A DNA stretch of 64,000 nucleotides from contig NZ_FUZU01000002.1 in assembly GCF_900167975.1 (NCBI RefSeq), forward strand, positions 1,309,501 through 1,373,500. The letters are read 5' to 3'. The notes beneath the pieces were generated by a model. The model was not told the DNA's origin, did not search any database, and saw only the letters and a program-made list of their open reading frames with translations. How positions within the stretch are numbered: the first letter of the stretch is position 1; every line of letters begins with the position of its first letter. This document shows, one piece after another, positions 36,780-45,469 of the stretch. The translations under genes and the position numbers were made by a program. The DNA comes from Ohtaekwangia koreensis (GTDB lineage Bacteria > Bacteroidota > Bacteroidia > Cytophagales > Cyclobacteriaceae).

Positions 36780-38192
36780 ATGAAAAAACATTTAGCTGTT
36801 TTCTTTATCATTCTTTTCCTATGGGCTTCGTCTTGCAATGAAGAGACTCCCGTTTCGAAAACTTCCCAGGAAAAAATTGTCGTTACAGATCTTGACCATG
36901 AACCAATCGCCAAAGATCTCTTATCGAAACTACAGGGCAGAGCTTCAAACGGAAGAATAAACAGCCTCGAAATTAAAGACGCATTTTTTAAATACGAAAA
37001 TCCTGATAGTGGAGTTCTGAATTATACTTTCCCGCTCCCTTACGAATCTCCGGATTATTTTGAAAATATGATACTATCAAAGTATGATGACGGGTTTTAT
37101 GGCTTTATATACCGCTATATTCCGGACGAAAGTTATATCAAAGGTGAATCTTTTAGAGGGACTCTCCAGCAATTTGATTTGGAAGAAAACCTGATCGGAG
37201 AATTTTCAATTCCCTTTAAACAAGATAGTATATATAAAAGTGGAAGAACACAAATGGTTAATCAATGTGTTAAAAGTATTGAGCAAAACTGTGTAACCAC
37301 CTATAAAGTCGAGACTGTTACCGATTACCCCTGCCATTGTCAATATGATCGTAAGACGCAATTGAGTAGCGTGTGCACTTTTTCATTTAACATGGGAATG
37401 TGTGATGACATGATAGCTGTACCGCCGGCTGGCGGTGGTGGTACGTATGTAGCAACGGGTAGCGGACCATCTCCTAAAGCAGGTGGAGGCAATACTACGG
37501 GTACCACAAAACCCAAGACAAAACCTGTAGTAATAGTGGTTCCTGAAAACGATTTATACGTAGGAGACGAATGTGTGGCCTGCATAGAGAATTTGTTGAA
37601 GAATCCTTGCCTGAAAATGGTCGCTAAAAAAGTATTGAATCCCGCACTTGCCAGCAGTTATAATAAATTGATACAAGATATGTTTAACAAGAATGATAAA
37701 GTAAACCTAATCATTCGGGAAGGCGATGCAGAAGATATGAAGATACCGGAGAAGAAAATGGCAAATGGATGGACAGAACCTGTAGAATCACACAACGGTA
37801 TAGTAGATGTTATTATAGAATTGAATACAGAAAACCTTAATGAAAATGATTCTCAGGAGTATATTGCCTCCGTTATATATCATGAAGCCTTTCATGCTAT
37901 AGTGCATTACTTTGACAAGGATAAGTGGTTTTCTGAAAATACTCCAACAGACGATCATGTTGCTATTTTTTATACTTACCTCGATCTAATAGCATCAGGG
38001 CTTCAGAAGGCATATCCTAATTTGACTTTGCGAGAAGCTCAGGGATTAATTTTGAAAGGAATGATGGCTTATGAAAAGCAATGGGGCGATTTGTTTAACA
38101 AAATTCTTGATAAAAAGAACTTCACTAAGGAACAAATAGATACCATAGTAAGACGCTATGAAAATAAAACTTCTGGAACATCTTGTGATTAA
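36780..38192 (+). CDS. lipoprotein with a zincin-like metallopeptidase domain
   Basis: 470 residues. The signal ends in a lipobox-like WASSC (Cys19). A Cys-containing N-terminal domain (~30-210) is followed by a Gly/Pro/Thr/Lys-rich linker (~213-245) and a C-terminal domain (~250-470). The latter holds the metal-binding HExxH motif as HEAFH at 368-372, in IYHEAFHAIVHYF, with DDHVAIFYTYLDL downstream as a possible third-ligand region. This gives a surface- or periplasm-facing two-part protein with a predicted zinc peptidase head. It ends 11 bases before a small lipoprotein that is repeated in decayed form downstream. A toxin-like role is possible but unproven. Confidence 0.7.
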   Translation: MKKHLAVFFIILFLWASSCNEETPVSKTSQEKIVVTDLDHEPIAKDLLSKLQGRASNGRINSLEIKDAFFKYENPDSGVLNYTFPLPYESPDYFENMILSKYDDGFYGFIYRYIPDESYIKGESFRGTLQQFDLEENLIGEFSIPFKQDSIYKSGRTQMVNQCVKSIEQNCVTTYKVETVTDYPCHCQYDRKTQLSSVCTFSFNMGMCDDMIAVPPAGGGGTYVATGSGPSPKAGGGNTTGTTKPKTKPVVIVVPENDLYVGDECVACIENLLKNPCLKMVAKKVLNPALASSYNKLIQDMFNKNDKVNLIIREGDAEDMKIPEKKMANGWTEPVESHNGIVDVIIELNTENLNENDSQEYIASVIYHEAFHAIVHYFDKDKWFSENTPTDDHVAIFYTYLDLIASGLQKAYPNLTLREAQGLILKGMMAYEKQWGDLFNKILDKKNFTKEQIDTIVRRYENKTSGTSCD

Positions 38193-38203
38193 AATATTAC
38201 ACT

Positions 38204-38797
38204 ATGAAAAAAAATCTAATTATAATTCTTTTAACTCTGACATGTTGTTCTAAAACCACTGAAAAAGACAACTATAATCCAGAGTTTACCGCCAATGCCA
38301 GCATCGATGAAATCCACCAGAGTATTCGATGTGTTGTTTCTGAGTATGATTTTAGCGTCATCTTTTTTTTGCGGAATGATTCTAACCATAGCTGGTATAA
38401 AATGTTCTCTAGGCGGATTGGCTATTGGGAAAAAATAGAAATCCGGCAAACAATAATAGACGAAGATCAATTAAAAAAGGAACCTGATTACTATATATCA
38501 AGAGATATTACAACAAGAAAACTCTGTAAACCAGAAGAAGCTGAATCTTTTTTAAATAAATTAAAAGCCTTCAATGTATTTGAGTTACCAGAAGAAAGCG
38601 TGCTATTTAAAGATTGTAAAGATAGCGGTGTGACCGATTTAGGAAGTACATATATAGAAATAGTCGCTGGTAATAAAGTGAGAACTCTTACATATTCTGG
38701 AGCGTATGACTGTGCTGACGGAAACGAAAAAGAGAATATCTATAAAATTCAAGAGTTATTTGAAAAGGAATGGTTTGAGAATGAAAAAGGTAGATAA
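38204..38797 (+). CDS. small lipoprotein, intact member of a tandem paralogue array
   Basis: 197 residues with a short lipoprotein signal (ILLTLTCCSK). The mature part has VVSEYDFSVIFFLRND, WEKIEIRQTIIDEDQL, ISRDITTRKLCKPEEAESFLNKL and a Cys-containing end DSGVTDLGSTYIEIVAGNKVRTLTYSGAYDC. No known family is recognised. It lies 11 bases after the zincin lipoprotein gene. Two more copies follow, one degenerate (38894-39482) and one frameshifted (39506-40106). The repeated small-lipoprotein pattern recalls immunity arrays, which is an inference. Confidence 0.7.
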   Translation: MKKNLIIILLTLTCCSKTTEKDNYNPEFTANASIDEIHQSIRCVVSEYDFSVIFFLRNDSNHSWYKMFSRRIGYWEKIEIRQTIIDEDQLKKEPDYYISRDITTRKLCKPEEAESFLNKLKAFNVFELPEESVLFKDCKDSGVTDLGSTYIEIVAGNKVRTLTYSGAYDCADGNEKENIYKIQELFEKEWFENEKGR

Positions 38798-38893
38798 ATC
38801 ATCAATTGATTAAAAAAGGTTTTACAGAATCTGAACTAAACACACTATAGAATACCATATCAAAAGTCGGGAACTTCGTGTAATTAAATTACG

Positions 38894-39482
38894 ATGATGA
38901 AATATTTATTTATACTCCTGACTGGTTGTCTCAAAGGCTCTAACAGCATAATTCTTCCATTCTCACCTAATGGAAACAAAAAAGATATATACCATGAAGT
39001 AAGAAACGTAGTGGCAGAAAAGGACTTTAGCGTAATTTATACTGTAAGCACTCCATACAATAATGTAGTACATAAAGTATTTTCCCTCAAGGATGACATT
39101 TGGGAGAAAATTGAAATAAGAAATGGTGTAGCTGAGGGGATTCTATAGAAATAATAATTAAAAACACAACCCTAACAAAACAATGTGAAGAAAGAGAAGG
39201 CAGGCTTTTTATAGATGAGCTTGAGAAACATCATCTATTCGAAATGAGCGATGAAGATGCTCTTTTAGACAAATGTAAAAAACTCTACAGCAAGGGTATA
39301 TTTAGTGAAGGCGCTGACGCACTGACTTACATTTTCAAATAGTTTCGAAAAATAAGGTTAGGACTTTAAGTTATTACAACGTTTATGAGCGAAGTAATAG
39401 CTGCCCGGATGTGCCTGAATGGATAGATATTCTTGAAATAGAAAAATTATTTAATAAAAAATGGTATCTCAACAAGCATTAG
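38894..39482 (+). pseudogene. degenerate second copy of the small lipoprotein
   Basis: The first 84 codons are open (signal with lipobox LLTGC, then VRNVVAEKDFSVIYT and IWEKIEIRNG) and match the copy at 38204 before an in-frame stop at 39146-39148. Homology then continues in other frames: EREGRLFIDELEKHHLFEM up to 39342, and VSKNKVRTLSYYNVYE with a C-terminal LEIEKLFNKKW segment to 39482. At least one stop and one frame change are therefore needed to restore the gene, and it is broken. Confidence 0.75.
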
Positions 39483-39505
39483 AAATAATTAAAATTTCAA
39501 TACCT

Positions 39506-40106
39506 ATGAGAGGGTTGCCTTTATTAATTGCTTTTACGTTATCCTGCTGCTCTCAGCAGGATAATGAGTTTCCAAATTTTGATAAAAACGGCAGTATAAA
39601 TGATATAGATAGATATGTAAAAGATATAGTACTGGAAAAAGATTTTAGCGTTGTTTTTTGTAGTAGGGCTGAAGCAAGTTATGGTTGGTACAAAATCTTC
39701 TCAAAACAAGGCGAGAATTGGGAGAAAATAGAAATCCGACAATGGATTTTTAATGAAAAACAACTCAGGAGTGATCCAGAATATTATATAGCAAGAGATA
39801 TAACAACAAGAAAATTGTGTAAGCCAGAAGAAGCAAAATCTTTCTTGACAAAATTAATAAGTTATAGACTATTTGAACTACCGGAGGAAGATGAACTATT
39901 CGAGGACTGCAAAAACACTGGAATTGCAGATTTGGGAAGTACATACATACAAATAGTGGCAGGAGAAAAGGTAAGGAACCTCAAATACTCAGGTATGTAC
40001 AAATGTGAAGGTAATGAGCGGGAAAGCATAAGGAAACATTGACCATCTTTTTAAAGATGAATGGATTGATGATTCAATGGTTGGAATAGCAGTGTATAAT
40101 AAATAA
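39506..40106 (+). pseudogene. third copy of the small lipoprotein, frameshifted near the 3' end
   Basis: From the ATG at 39506 (signal MRGLPLLIAFTLSCCSQ) the frame is open to 40042 and closely matches the copy at 38204 (DFSVVFC, WEKIEIRQWIFNEKQL, IARDITTRKLCKPEEA, LGSTYIQIVAGEKVR). It then stops after ...ESIRKH. Removing one base at about 40037 restores IDHLFKDEW, matching IQELFEKEW of copy 1, and continues to a stop at 40104-40106. A single-base insertion is therefore indicated. A slightly shortened protein could still be made. Confidence 0.8.
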
Positions 40107-40186
40107 GAGGTCAGTACAAGATGATCTTCGAAACAAAGTGACTTCTGAAAAAAAATGAAGTCAGAGGACTCTTATGGATAGAGCAG

Positions 40187-40345
40187 AGGGGGCAAAGAAT
40201 TGCTAACGGATATATAGATAAGATTTCGGTAACATCTTGCAACTAACTAATGCAGCCATGAGAATTTTTCAAATCTCAATTTTGACCTGTTGCTGATAAG
40301 TTGTTCTAAAACCGATTCAAGATGGACGAAGGACGATATAGGACC
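40187..40345 (+). pseudogene. remnant of a second zincin-lipoprotein / small-lipoprotein junction
   Basis: Bases 40187-40246 encode a tail ending TSCN-stop, like the TSCD-stop of the zincin lipoprotein. Exactly 11 bases later, as at 38192-38204, an ATG opens MRIFQISILTCC, like the small-lipoprotein signal, then breaks; SCSKT continues in another frame. The same spacing and wording indicate a decayed duplicate of the whole gene pair's junction. Confidence 0.6.
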
Positions 40346-40363
40346 TAGTGATCAAGCACAATA

Positions 40364-41257
40364 TTACCAATTTTCAACTATATACTTTATAGTATTAATC
40401 ACAGCTTTTGGATCGTCTCGTTGTATATAATGGCCGCTTTTAGGGAGATAGATAAGTGCGCCTCCTTTACCGGAGGAGTCTATTACCTTTCGCCACCGCT
40501 CCATATTTTGGTTTGACTTTACTTTAAAAAAATACTCCTGATCAAAGTCTTTGCTTCTTCTTTCGGGAGGAACGTCAAATCTTCCGCCAACCAGGAAGTA
40601 GATAGGAACGTTGGGCAGGGGTAAATTATTGATCTCGGCAAAATCGGTTCGTCTTAAATCTGCCAGAACCTGGGCTTCACTCCAAGGCCCAAAGTTCAGC
40701 GAATCAACTTCGGACTTTGTATAAAGACGGTTGTATAACATCTCGTCAATTTTCTTTTCAGGAACTCCTATAGCTCTGAATATGGAATTCCATTGTTGTT
40801 TTGTTTCTGTGAAATCAGCCGGGTCTACAAAAACAAGGGCAGCGATGTCGTTCGGATAAAAACCTGCAAAGGCTCTTATATATACTCCACCCATGGAATG
40901 CCCGACTAGAATATAGGGTGGAGAAATGTTCAACGTAGTAAGCAATGATTTCAGGTTGTCTGCTACTACCTTAACCGTTGGCATTTGATATACTTTATCT
41001 GACTTCTCTACACCAGACCTGTCGTAAGCGAACACAGGGGCAAACTTTGCTATTTGATCAATTACAGTATCCCAATTACCCAGACCAACGCCCATGCCAT
41101 TTTCAAAGATAATTGCCGGAGCGTTCTTCTTCCGGTTTTCAAATCCCTTTTGGTATATATTTAAATTATGGCCATTTACTTTTATTAATTTCTGCTGAGC
41201 ATGTGAAAGAAATGCCGTTAAGATCACGATCAGCGTTAAATATACTTTCATATTCAT
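40364..41257 (-). CDS. alpha/beta-hydrolase, secreted
   Basis: 297 residues with a signal peptide (~20 residues, AFLSHAQQ). The fold markers are IIFENGMGVGLGNWD (oxyanion region), FAYDRSGVEKSD, and the nucleophile elbow GHSMGG with Ser near residue 118, followed by LVFVDPAD. The catalytic His is likely in LPKSGHYIQRDDP near the C-terminus. Substrate unknown; esterase or lipase-like activity is likely. It is convergent with the lipoprotein array. Two Met codons compete for the start (41257 and 41251). Confidence 0.87.
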   Translation of the reverse strand: MNMKVYLTLIVILTAFLSHAQQKLIKVNGHNLNIYQKGFENRKKNAPAIIFENGMGVGLGNWDTVIDQIAKFAPVFAYDRSGVEKSDKVYQMPTVKVVADNLKSLLTTLNISPPYILVGHSMGGVYIRAFAGFYPNDIAALVFVDPADFTETKQQWNSIFRAIGVPEKKIDEMLYNRLYTKSEVDSLNFGPWSEAQVLADLRRTDFAEINNLPLPNVPIYFLVGGRFDVPPERRSKDFDQEYFFKVKSNQNMERWRKVIDSSGKGGALIYLPKSGHYIQRDDPKAVINTIKYIVENW

Positions 41258-41346
41258 ATATACTTATTAGTGCTTACCCTCTTGCATATTTTTAAATTGA
41301 AAGATCTTGCTACTCCGCAAAGAATAGATCTTTCCTCAAAGACAAA

Positions 41347-41910
41347 TCATTTTTTTATAGGCTCATAGTATAGCACTATTTGGCCACCGCCAAGTGTTTT
41401 TGTTTTTGCAAGCTTAAGAACAATGCTATCGTTTATGTTTTTAAAGAGAGGTAAACCCTGTCCGGCTATAACAGGGTGAACACAGAGTTGGTATTCATCA
41501 AACAAATTAAGTTTTGTTAACGCTGCAATTAAACTCGGACTGCCCACTAAAATATCTTTATCCTCGCGATTGTTCGATTGCTTGAGTTCTAAAACTTCTT
41601 CCTCAAGGCTTCTCTTGGCAAGTTTTACATTTTTCCAATTTACATTACTCAGCGTGCGGGAGAAAACAATTTTTGGAATGTTCTCTATGATCACAGCAAA
41701 GTCGTCTGTGCGTTTGTTGCCGGTGGGATTTTTAACTACCGTTGGCCAGTAGCTTTCCATAAGTTGGTATGTTATCCTTCCGTATAGAAGATCGCCTCCG
41801 CTAAGTAGTAGGTCGGTATAGTGTTGATGCAGTTCGTCATCTGCAATGGCAGATGTGTGATCACAAAACCCATCAAGTGTCATATTGATTGATGCAACTA
41901 GTTTTCTCAT
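41347..41910 (-). CDS. dihydrofolate reductase family protein (RibD C-terminal-like)
   Basis: 187 residues. The pattern RKLVASINMTLDGFCDH, LLYGRITYQLMESYWP, IPKIVFSRTLSNVNW and DILVGSPSLIAALTKLNLFDEYQLCVHPVIAGQGLPLF is that of the RibD C-terminal/DHFR-like reductases. Members use NADPH, but the substrate of free-standing versions is unknown, and it should not be taken for folate FolA. Monocistronic. Confidence 0.88.
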   Translation of the reverse strand: MRKLVASINMTLDGFCDHTSAIADDELHQHYTDLLLSGGDLLYGRITYQLMESYWPTVVKNPTGNKRTDDFAVIIENIPKIVFSRTLSNVNWKNVKLAKRSLEEEVLELKQSNNREDKDILVGSPSLIAALTKLNLFDEYQLCVHPVIAGQGLPLFKNINDSIVLKLAKTKTLGGGQIVLYYEPIKK

Positions 41911-41985
41911 AACTTTTTGTTTTAATCAATTGTCAAAAATTTTATGCCGGAGGAGGTCGGATTTAGGACTATATATCTTTCTCAA

Positions 41986-42060
41986 TATAACGATTCTGCT
42001 ACTTAGCATCAGAATTCCGAACGCCATTCTTATCTAGTCCCGGTCTCGGGAACTCTGAGT
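41986..42060. repeat. dispersed palindromic repeat, family X (copy 2)
   Basis: The arm ATAACGATTCTGCTACTTAGCAT followed by CAGAATTCCGAACG matches copy 1, and AGTCCCGGTCTCGGGAACTCTGAG gives a related inverted repeat. It ends 11 bases before the stop codon of the NTF2-like gene. Confidence 0.7.
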
Positions 42061-42071
42061 GAATGTTAATC

Positions 42072-42485
42072 TTAAAAATTCAAAATAGCCTTGAGTTCAG
42101 AATTGATAGGAGCGGAGGTGTGTTGATGAACAACTTTCCATTCATCTTTCTGTTTGATAAACCCAAGGGTAACTCTATTTTTCATGCTTCTTACAATAGC
42201 ATTGCTGATCGAAATTGCTTGATAGGTAATCAAAGCACTTCCAAATCCAACATCGTTACTTTCGTGTATCTCTATCATTTCAAATATCACATTTAACTTT
42301 TCGTCTCCAAGTGAACCTAGCCAATCTTTTATAACAACAGACCATTCTTTCAGACCTGTTTGATAGCCTTGATTCCACATGTCAAAAATCACAATATTGT
42401 CGTCATATAATCCAATCATACTTTCTGTGTCCTTATCCCATGCCGATTGCTTGTAAATCGTAAAGAAGTCTTGCGGTCTTTTCAT
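42072..42485 (-). CDS. NTF2-like / SnoaL-type protein
   Basis: 137 residues from the ATG at 42485 (an ATG six codons earlier is possible). The fold is suggested by FTIYKQSAWDKDTESMIGLYDDNIVIFDMWNQ (N-terminal helices then strand) and the final strands VTLGFIKQKDEWKVVHQHTSAPI. This small cone-shaped fold serves as an enzyme or a ligand-binding protein in many contexts. No specific activity is predicted. It lies between repeat copies X2 and X3. Confidence 0.78.
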   Translation of the reverse strand: MKRPQDFFTIYKQSAWDKDTESMIGLYDDNIVIFDMWNQGYQTGLKEWSVVIKDWLGSLGDEKLNVIFEMIEIHESNDVGFGSALITYQAISISNAIVRSMKNRVTLGFIKQKDEWKVVHQHTSAPINSELKAILNF

Positions 42486-42540
42486 TGTGAATACTTTTAT
42501 CACTTTTTGTAAATTGATGCGTATTGTGAGTGTGTGCTTC

Positions 42541-42577
42541 CGACAGAGTCCTCCGAGACGGGAGACTCTGCGGAGAC
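42541..42577. repeat. dispersed palindromic repeat, family X (copy 3)
   Basis: CAGAGTC (42544-42550) and GACTCTG (42564-42570) form the stem, followed by CGGAGAC. The sequence from GACTCTG to GGAGAC is identical in copy 5. Confidence 0.8.
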
Positions 42578-42706
42578 ATATTTACAATTGCCGTTAACGC
42601 TAATATATATAGGCAACGAGGGGTTCAAAATCGAGCTTGCCGTTAATTGAATGTTGAACGAAGATAAATACTTGAACTTGCACTCCCCTGATGGGTATAT
42701 TTGGAG

Positions 42707-43261
42707 TCACCGAACAGGTTTGTCGTTTTTATATTCTACGACACTTTGTATTACACCTGCCTCACTATAATATTCCCATCGGCCTTCCTTTTTAGCTTGG
42801 TCGTTAATAATTATTTTTTTTCCCTGCTCTTTAAGTTGCCCATTGCTATATCTATTTGTGTATTCGCATGTTAGACGAATCTGACCATTAACGGTGTCTT
42901 TTTTACAATTGGTTTCACCAGTCGGTGGCATTCCCTCATATCCTAAAATTCTTTCGTCTATAACATAGCCGAATTCGTCAAAATTTGTAATTGTATAAAG
43001 TTCTTGTCCATCTTTAGAGGTCTGTCTCCATTCTCCAATTTGCCTAATGTCAAAACCTTTTTCAGTATTTTTTACGATGAGATTGCCTTTCCAATACTGT
43101 TTATACCAGTTTGATTTTCCGGAAAACCTTTTTATTAAAGTGACATTGTCTCTCAAATACGTTTTTTCTGCTTTTGAAAGTGACTTTTTAAAGTAATGTT
43201 CCTCCGCTCCACAGGAGAATACAAAAACTACTATGACTATTAATATAAATGATCGCATCAT
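42707..43261 (-). CDS. lipoprotein with MORN/YwqK-like repeat
   Basis: 184 residues from the ATG at 43261. The signal ends in the lipobox-like VFSC. The mature part has YWKGNLIVKNTEKGFDIRQIGEW followed by YSNGQLKEQGKKIIINDQAKKEGRWEYYSEAGVIQSVVEYKNDKP, the YwqK/MORN-like pattern of repeated G-x-W-x-x-Y and NGQLKEQG units. Such proteins occur in accessory and immunity-type loci of Bacteroidota; function unknown. It is separated from neighbours by repeats. Confidence 0.7.
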   Translation of the reverse strand: MMRSFILIVIVVFVFSCGAEEHYFKKSLSKAEKTYLRDNVTLIKRFSGKSNWYKQYWKGNLIVKNTEKGFDIRQIGEWRQTSKDGQELYTITNFDEFGYVIDERILGYEGMPPTGETNCKKDTVNGQIRLTCEYTNRYSNGQLKEQGKKIIINDQAKKEGRWEYYSEAGVIQSVVEYKNDKPVR

Positions 43262-43391
43262 TCTTTTAGAATAGATATACAAGTATAGATATAGACTTCC
43301 CTTCGGAAATTATATGTTATAAATTTAAAGGATTCTATTGTTTAATGATGCCATCCTTAATGACATTATTTGTTTGTGTTTTTCATCTAAG

Positions 43392-43455
43392 TCAAAGCAT
43401 ATCTCCGTTTTGCGGATGTATAAAGTCCAGGCATAGTCTCCATTTCAGTGCTATA
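43392..43455. repeat. divergent family X-like palindromes
   Basis: Two adjacent imperfect palindromes: GCATATCTCCGTTTTGCGGATGTAT and GCATAGTCTCCATTTCAGTGCTATATGC. The second resembles the clean palindrome CATAGTCTCCGTTTCGGGACTATG at 44838-44861. Confidence 0.55.
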
Positions 43456-43540
43456 TGCTCCGTACAGCTTCTTTCTCCACTCTTCTTCCACACTCTGTCC
43501 ACTCCTGGTGCACGGTTGTCAAGGCGTTGGTATTTGCATA

Positions 43541-43671
43541 ATAGGGTGCTGGGTTGGTGTTCTTTTATGAATGCCGCCCAAATATTATTGGGGTGAAGTG
43601 CAGCCCGCAGATAGGCTGCGGGCTGCCAGGGTATACTTGCGCTATAAATCAATTTTATGGCAACACCCTAT
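43541..43671. mobile_element. candidate miniature inverted-repeat element
   Basis: Bases 43541-43551 (ATAGGGTGCTG) and 43661-43671 (CAACACCCTAT) are inverted copies differing at one base, 131 bases end to end. Inside, 43600-43626 form a perfect 11-bp GC-rich hairpin (GCAGCCCGCAG / CTGCGGGCTGC). No target-site duplication or transposase is evident, so the call is tentative. Confidence 0.35.
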
Positions 43672-44099
43672 GGTAACTGCAACGAAACGTGATTGGATAT
43701 TTACTTTGGCCCAAAGAAGCGATGCAGCTCGGGGCTGCTGTAACGATTGAAGATAATGTGGGGTTAACCTGGTATATAGATATACCTCCACTTATTGTTT
43801 AAGGTAAGTAAAGGCAGTCATAATAACGCCCTTCATTAATTTGGCGTCATTGTCACCCGATGAACCAGCTCTGTATTTTCCGATGAATTTAATCGCTAAC
43901 GTGTCCGGGAAATATGACTTCATTTATGATTTCAAATCATAATGAATCGAAGGACACTCATGTTCAAATGAAACTTTCTTTGTCATGGGTTAAGTGGCCT
44001 ACAACGTTCGCATATAAAGTTTGCAGGCAGTCCAAATTAATAATTAAATCAACAATTCTGCTGGCATGATTTATATGCATTGTTGTGCGTTCGTGCCTT

Positions 44100-44615
44100 T
44101 CAACTGCTCTCTCCCAGATGCAAAATGAATATTTTTCTATTTGTCACAAATAAATATTCCTCGCTCATATGATCTCCCCAGTGCCATGTTCCCCAGTCTG
44201 GTAACATTTTATACACTTCTACATTTTCTTTTTTAAAAAATTCTTTTAGTAGCGAATTGATTAAGCACTCGGAGAGTAAAAATCCATTTTTCCCATGCAA
44301 TCCCGAAAGATCTTTGTCACATGTCCAATTTTGAACTAATCCTTGTAAGTTCTTCTCCCAATTATCAATCTTTATAATAGATATTTTATTCAGTGTGTTC
44401 TCAAAAAAATTATCATCCGAACTATTTTTGTAATAGTTTTTGTTTTCTGTCATAAAGTCTTTGATGTTGGTCAGTACGTCACCGTTAAGGTTTCTATCAA
44501 TAGAAAAAAACTGGTTGAATCCACCAACATGTGGAGTTAAAATGTCTTTTACTCTGGAAACACATTCTAGAAATCCGTTTATGTAGTCCTCTGTCATTTT
44601 TAGTCTTTTTGGCAT
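44100..44615 (-). CDS. hypothetical protein (orphan gene between repeats)
   Basis: 171 residues from the ATG at 44615; the earlier ATG at 44627 lies in repeat Y1. It is acidic, soluble and without signal peptide, with an Asn/Asp/Lys-rich centre and an aromatic C-terminal part (LPDWGTWHWGDHMSEEYLFVTNRKIFILHLG). I recognise no family. Base composition is AT-rich compared with core genes. An immunity-type or orphan accessory protein would fit the context, but nothing in the sequence proves it. Confidence 0.55.
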   Translation of the reverse strand: MPKRLKMTEDYINGFLECVSRVKDILTPHVGGFNQFFSIDRNLNGDVLTNIKDFMTENKNYYKNSSDDNFFENTLNKISIIKIDNWEKNLQGLVQNWTCDKDLSGLHGKNGFLLSECLINSLLKEFFKKENVEVYKMLPDWGTWHWGDHMSEEYLFVTNRKIFILHLGESS

Positions 44616-44666
44616 GACGCACAACATTCTAATATAAGAATACCATTGCTATATATGCGTTTGTAG
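44616..44666. repeat. dispersed repeat, family Y (copy 1)
   Basis: GCACAACATTCTAATATAAG followed by AATACCATTGCTATATATG matches copies at 46554-46604 and, more loosely, 45470-45512. Each copy lies at the 5' end of a minus-strand orphan gene. Confidence 0.65.
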
Positions 44667-44778
44667 AACGGATATATTGTATCTTTTGCTGGCGTGAGTC
44701 TTATGACTTGTGCCTTGAATTTGACGGTCTTCAGACTATCTTCATTTATATACTATATGGCACAAAAGTCACCCGCAT

Positions 44779-44806
44779 GCTGTCCTCGAGGCGAGAAACT
44801 CTGCAG
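44779..44806. repeat. dispersed palindromic repeat, family X (copy 4, partial)
   Basis: GTCCTCGAGGCGAGAAACTCTGCAGA matches the right part of copy 5 (GTCCTCGAGGCGAGAGACTCTGCGGA) with a few changes and lacks the leading CAGA. Confidence 0.7.
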
Positions 44807-44837
44807 ATATATACCCTCACTTTTGTTGATATTAAAG

Positions 44838-44861
44838 TCGAAGCATAGTCTCCGTTTCGGG
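44838..44861. repeat. palindrome related to family X
   Basis: CATAGTC and GACTATG form a clean stem around TCCGTTTCGG. A degraded relative lies near 43431-43455. Confidence 0.65.
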
Positions 44862-44907
44862 ACTATGTGTTTTGAAATACTGTCCGGTGCTAAAGTGTGT
44901 GGTTCCG

Positions 44908-44941
44908 CCAGAGTCCTCGAGGCGAGAGACTCTGCGGAGAC
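44908..44941. repeat. dispersed palindromic repeat, family X (copy 5)
   Basis: CAGAGTC (44909-44915) pairs with GACTCTG (44928-44934), followed by CGGAGAC as in copy 3. It ends 12 bases before the stop codon of the gene at 44954. Confidence 0.8.
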
Positions 44942-44953
44942 AAGGGATTTCCA

Positions 44954-45451
44954 CTATTTTATTTTTAAGACTTGTCTGCCATAAACTGGACTATTGTATT
45001 CAATCCAATCTTTAAATTCTTTTGACTCTGTTGGTGGGTCGATTGGAACGGAATCAATCTTGTCTCCATTAAGTTTAGTTGATTCCGCTTTTAAATCGTC
45101 CTCGATTAATATGTAATCCCCTCTATTATGAATAAATGGCTCCCACATAGAGCTTTCATGTCGCTTTAATGTTTTATTTTCAATGTCTATTGCTCCCCAT
45201 TGATTTTGTGACCTGAAGAAAAGAGTAGCAGTCTCTGGGATATAAAGAAAGTCTGACTCCTCAATTCCACTATCTTCTTTCCATTCGAATTTAACTCTTA
45301 AATCCTTTTTTCCATTGTCCAACGTAATTGTTGCCAATGAACAATTCGTAACTTTGTCTATGTGCTCAATCTTTTCGACACAAAGCAAATCAAAGTCTGT
45401 CGCGTCTAGATCTTTTTCGCAATTCTCAATGACTATACTTATTTCTTTCAT
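44954..45451 (-). CDS. hypothetical protein (orphan gene between repeats)
   Basis: 165 residues, acidic, soluble, mostly predicted beta (LATITLDNGKKDLRVKFEWKED, DFLYIPETATLFFRSQNQWGAIDIENKTLKRHESS). No signal peptide and no recognised family. Size, acidity and isolation fit orphan immunity-type proteins, but this is inference from context. Repeat X5 lies just after its stop and repeat Y3 just before its start. Confidence 0.6.
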   Translation of the reverse strand: MKEISIVIENCEKDLDATDFDLLCVEKIEHIDKVTNCSLATITLDNGKKDLRVKFEWKEDSGIEESDFLYIPETATLFFRSQNQWGAIDIENKTLKRHESSMWEPFIHNRGDYILIEDDLKAESTKLNGDKIDSVPIDPPTESKEFKDWIEYNSPVYGRQVLKIK

Positions 45452-45469
45452 TGTTTAATCTGTCCAGGC

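Larger units (their letters stand above)
43283..44099. other. 817-base region without a supported gene, containing repeats
   Basis: Open frames here (43345-43596 plus, 43392-43652 minus) coincide with repeats and show no conserved motif, so I reject them. The region holds two divergent family X-like palindromes (43392-43455), a candidate MITE-like element (43541-43671), and at 43990-44100 a stretch with GCCTACAACGTTCG and ATTGTTGTGCGTTCG resembling the family Y context. Confidence 0.5.
44628..44953. other. 326-base region holding repeats X4, X5 and Y1
   Basis: No gene is supported. It contains family Y copy 1 at the left, family X copies at 44779-44806 and 44908-44941, and the palindrome CATAGTCTCCGTTTCGGGACTATG at 44838-44861, leaving little unique sequence. 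Confidence 0.6.

Noticed and set aside
43392-43652. Open frame of 86 codons on the minus strand
   Set aside because: It overlaps the repeat-rich stretch and the candidate inverted-repeat element; open frames of this kind arise from repeats.
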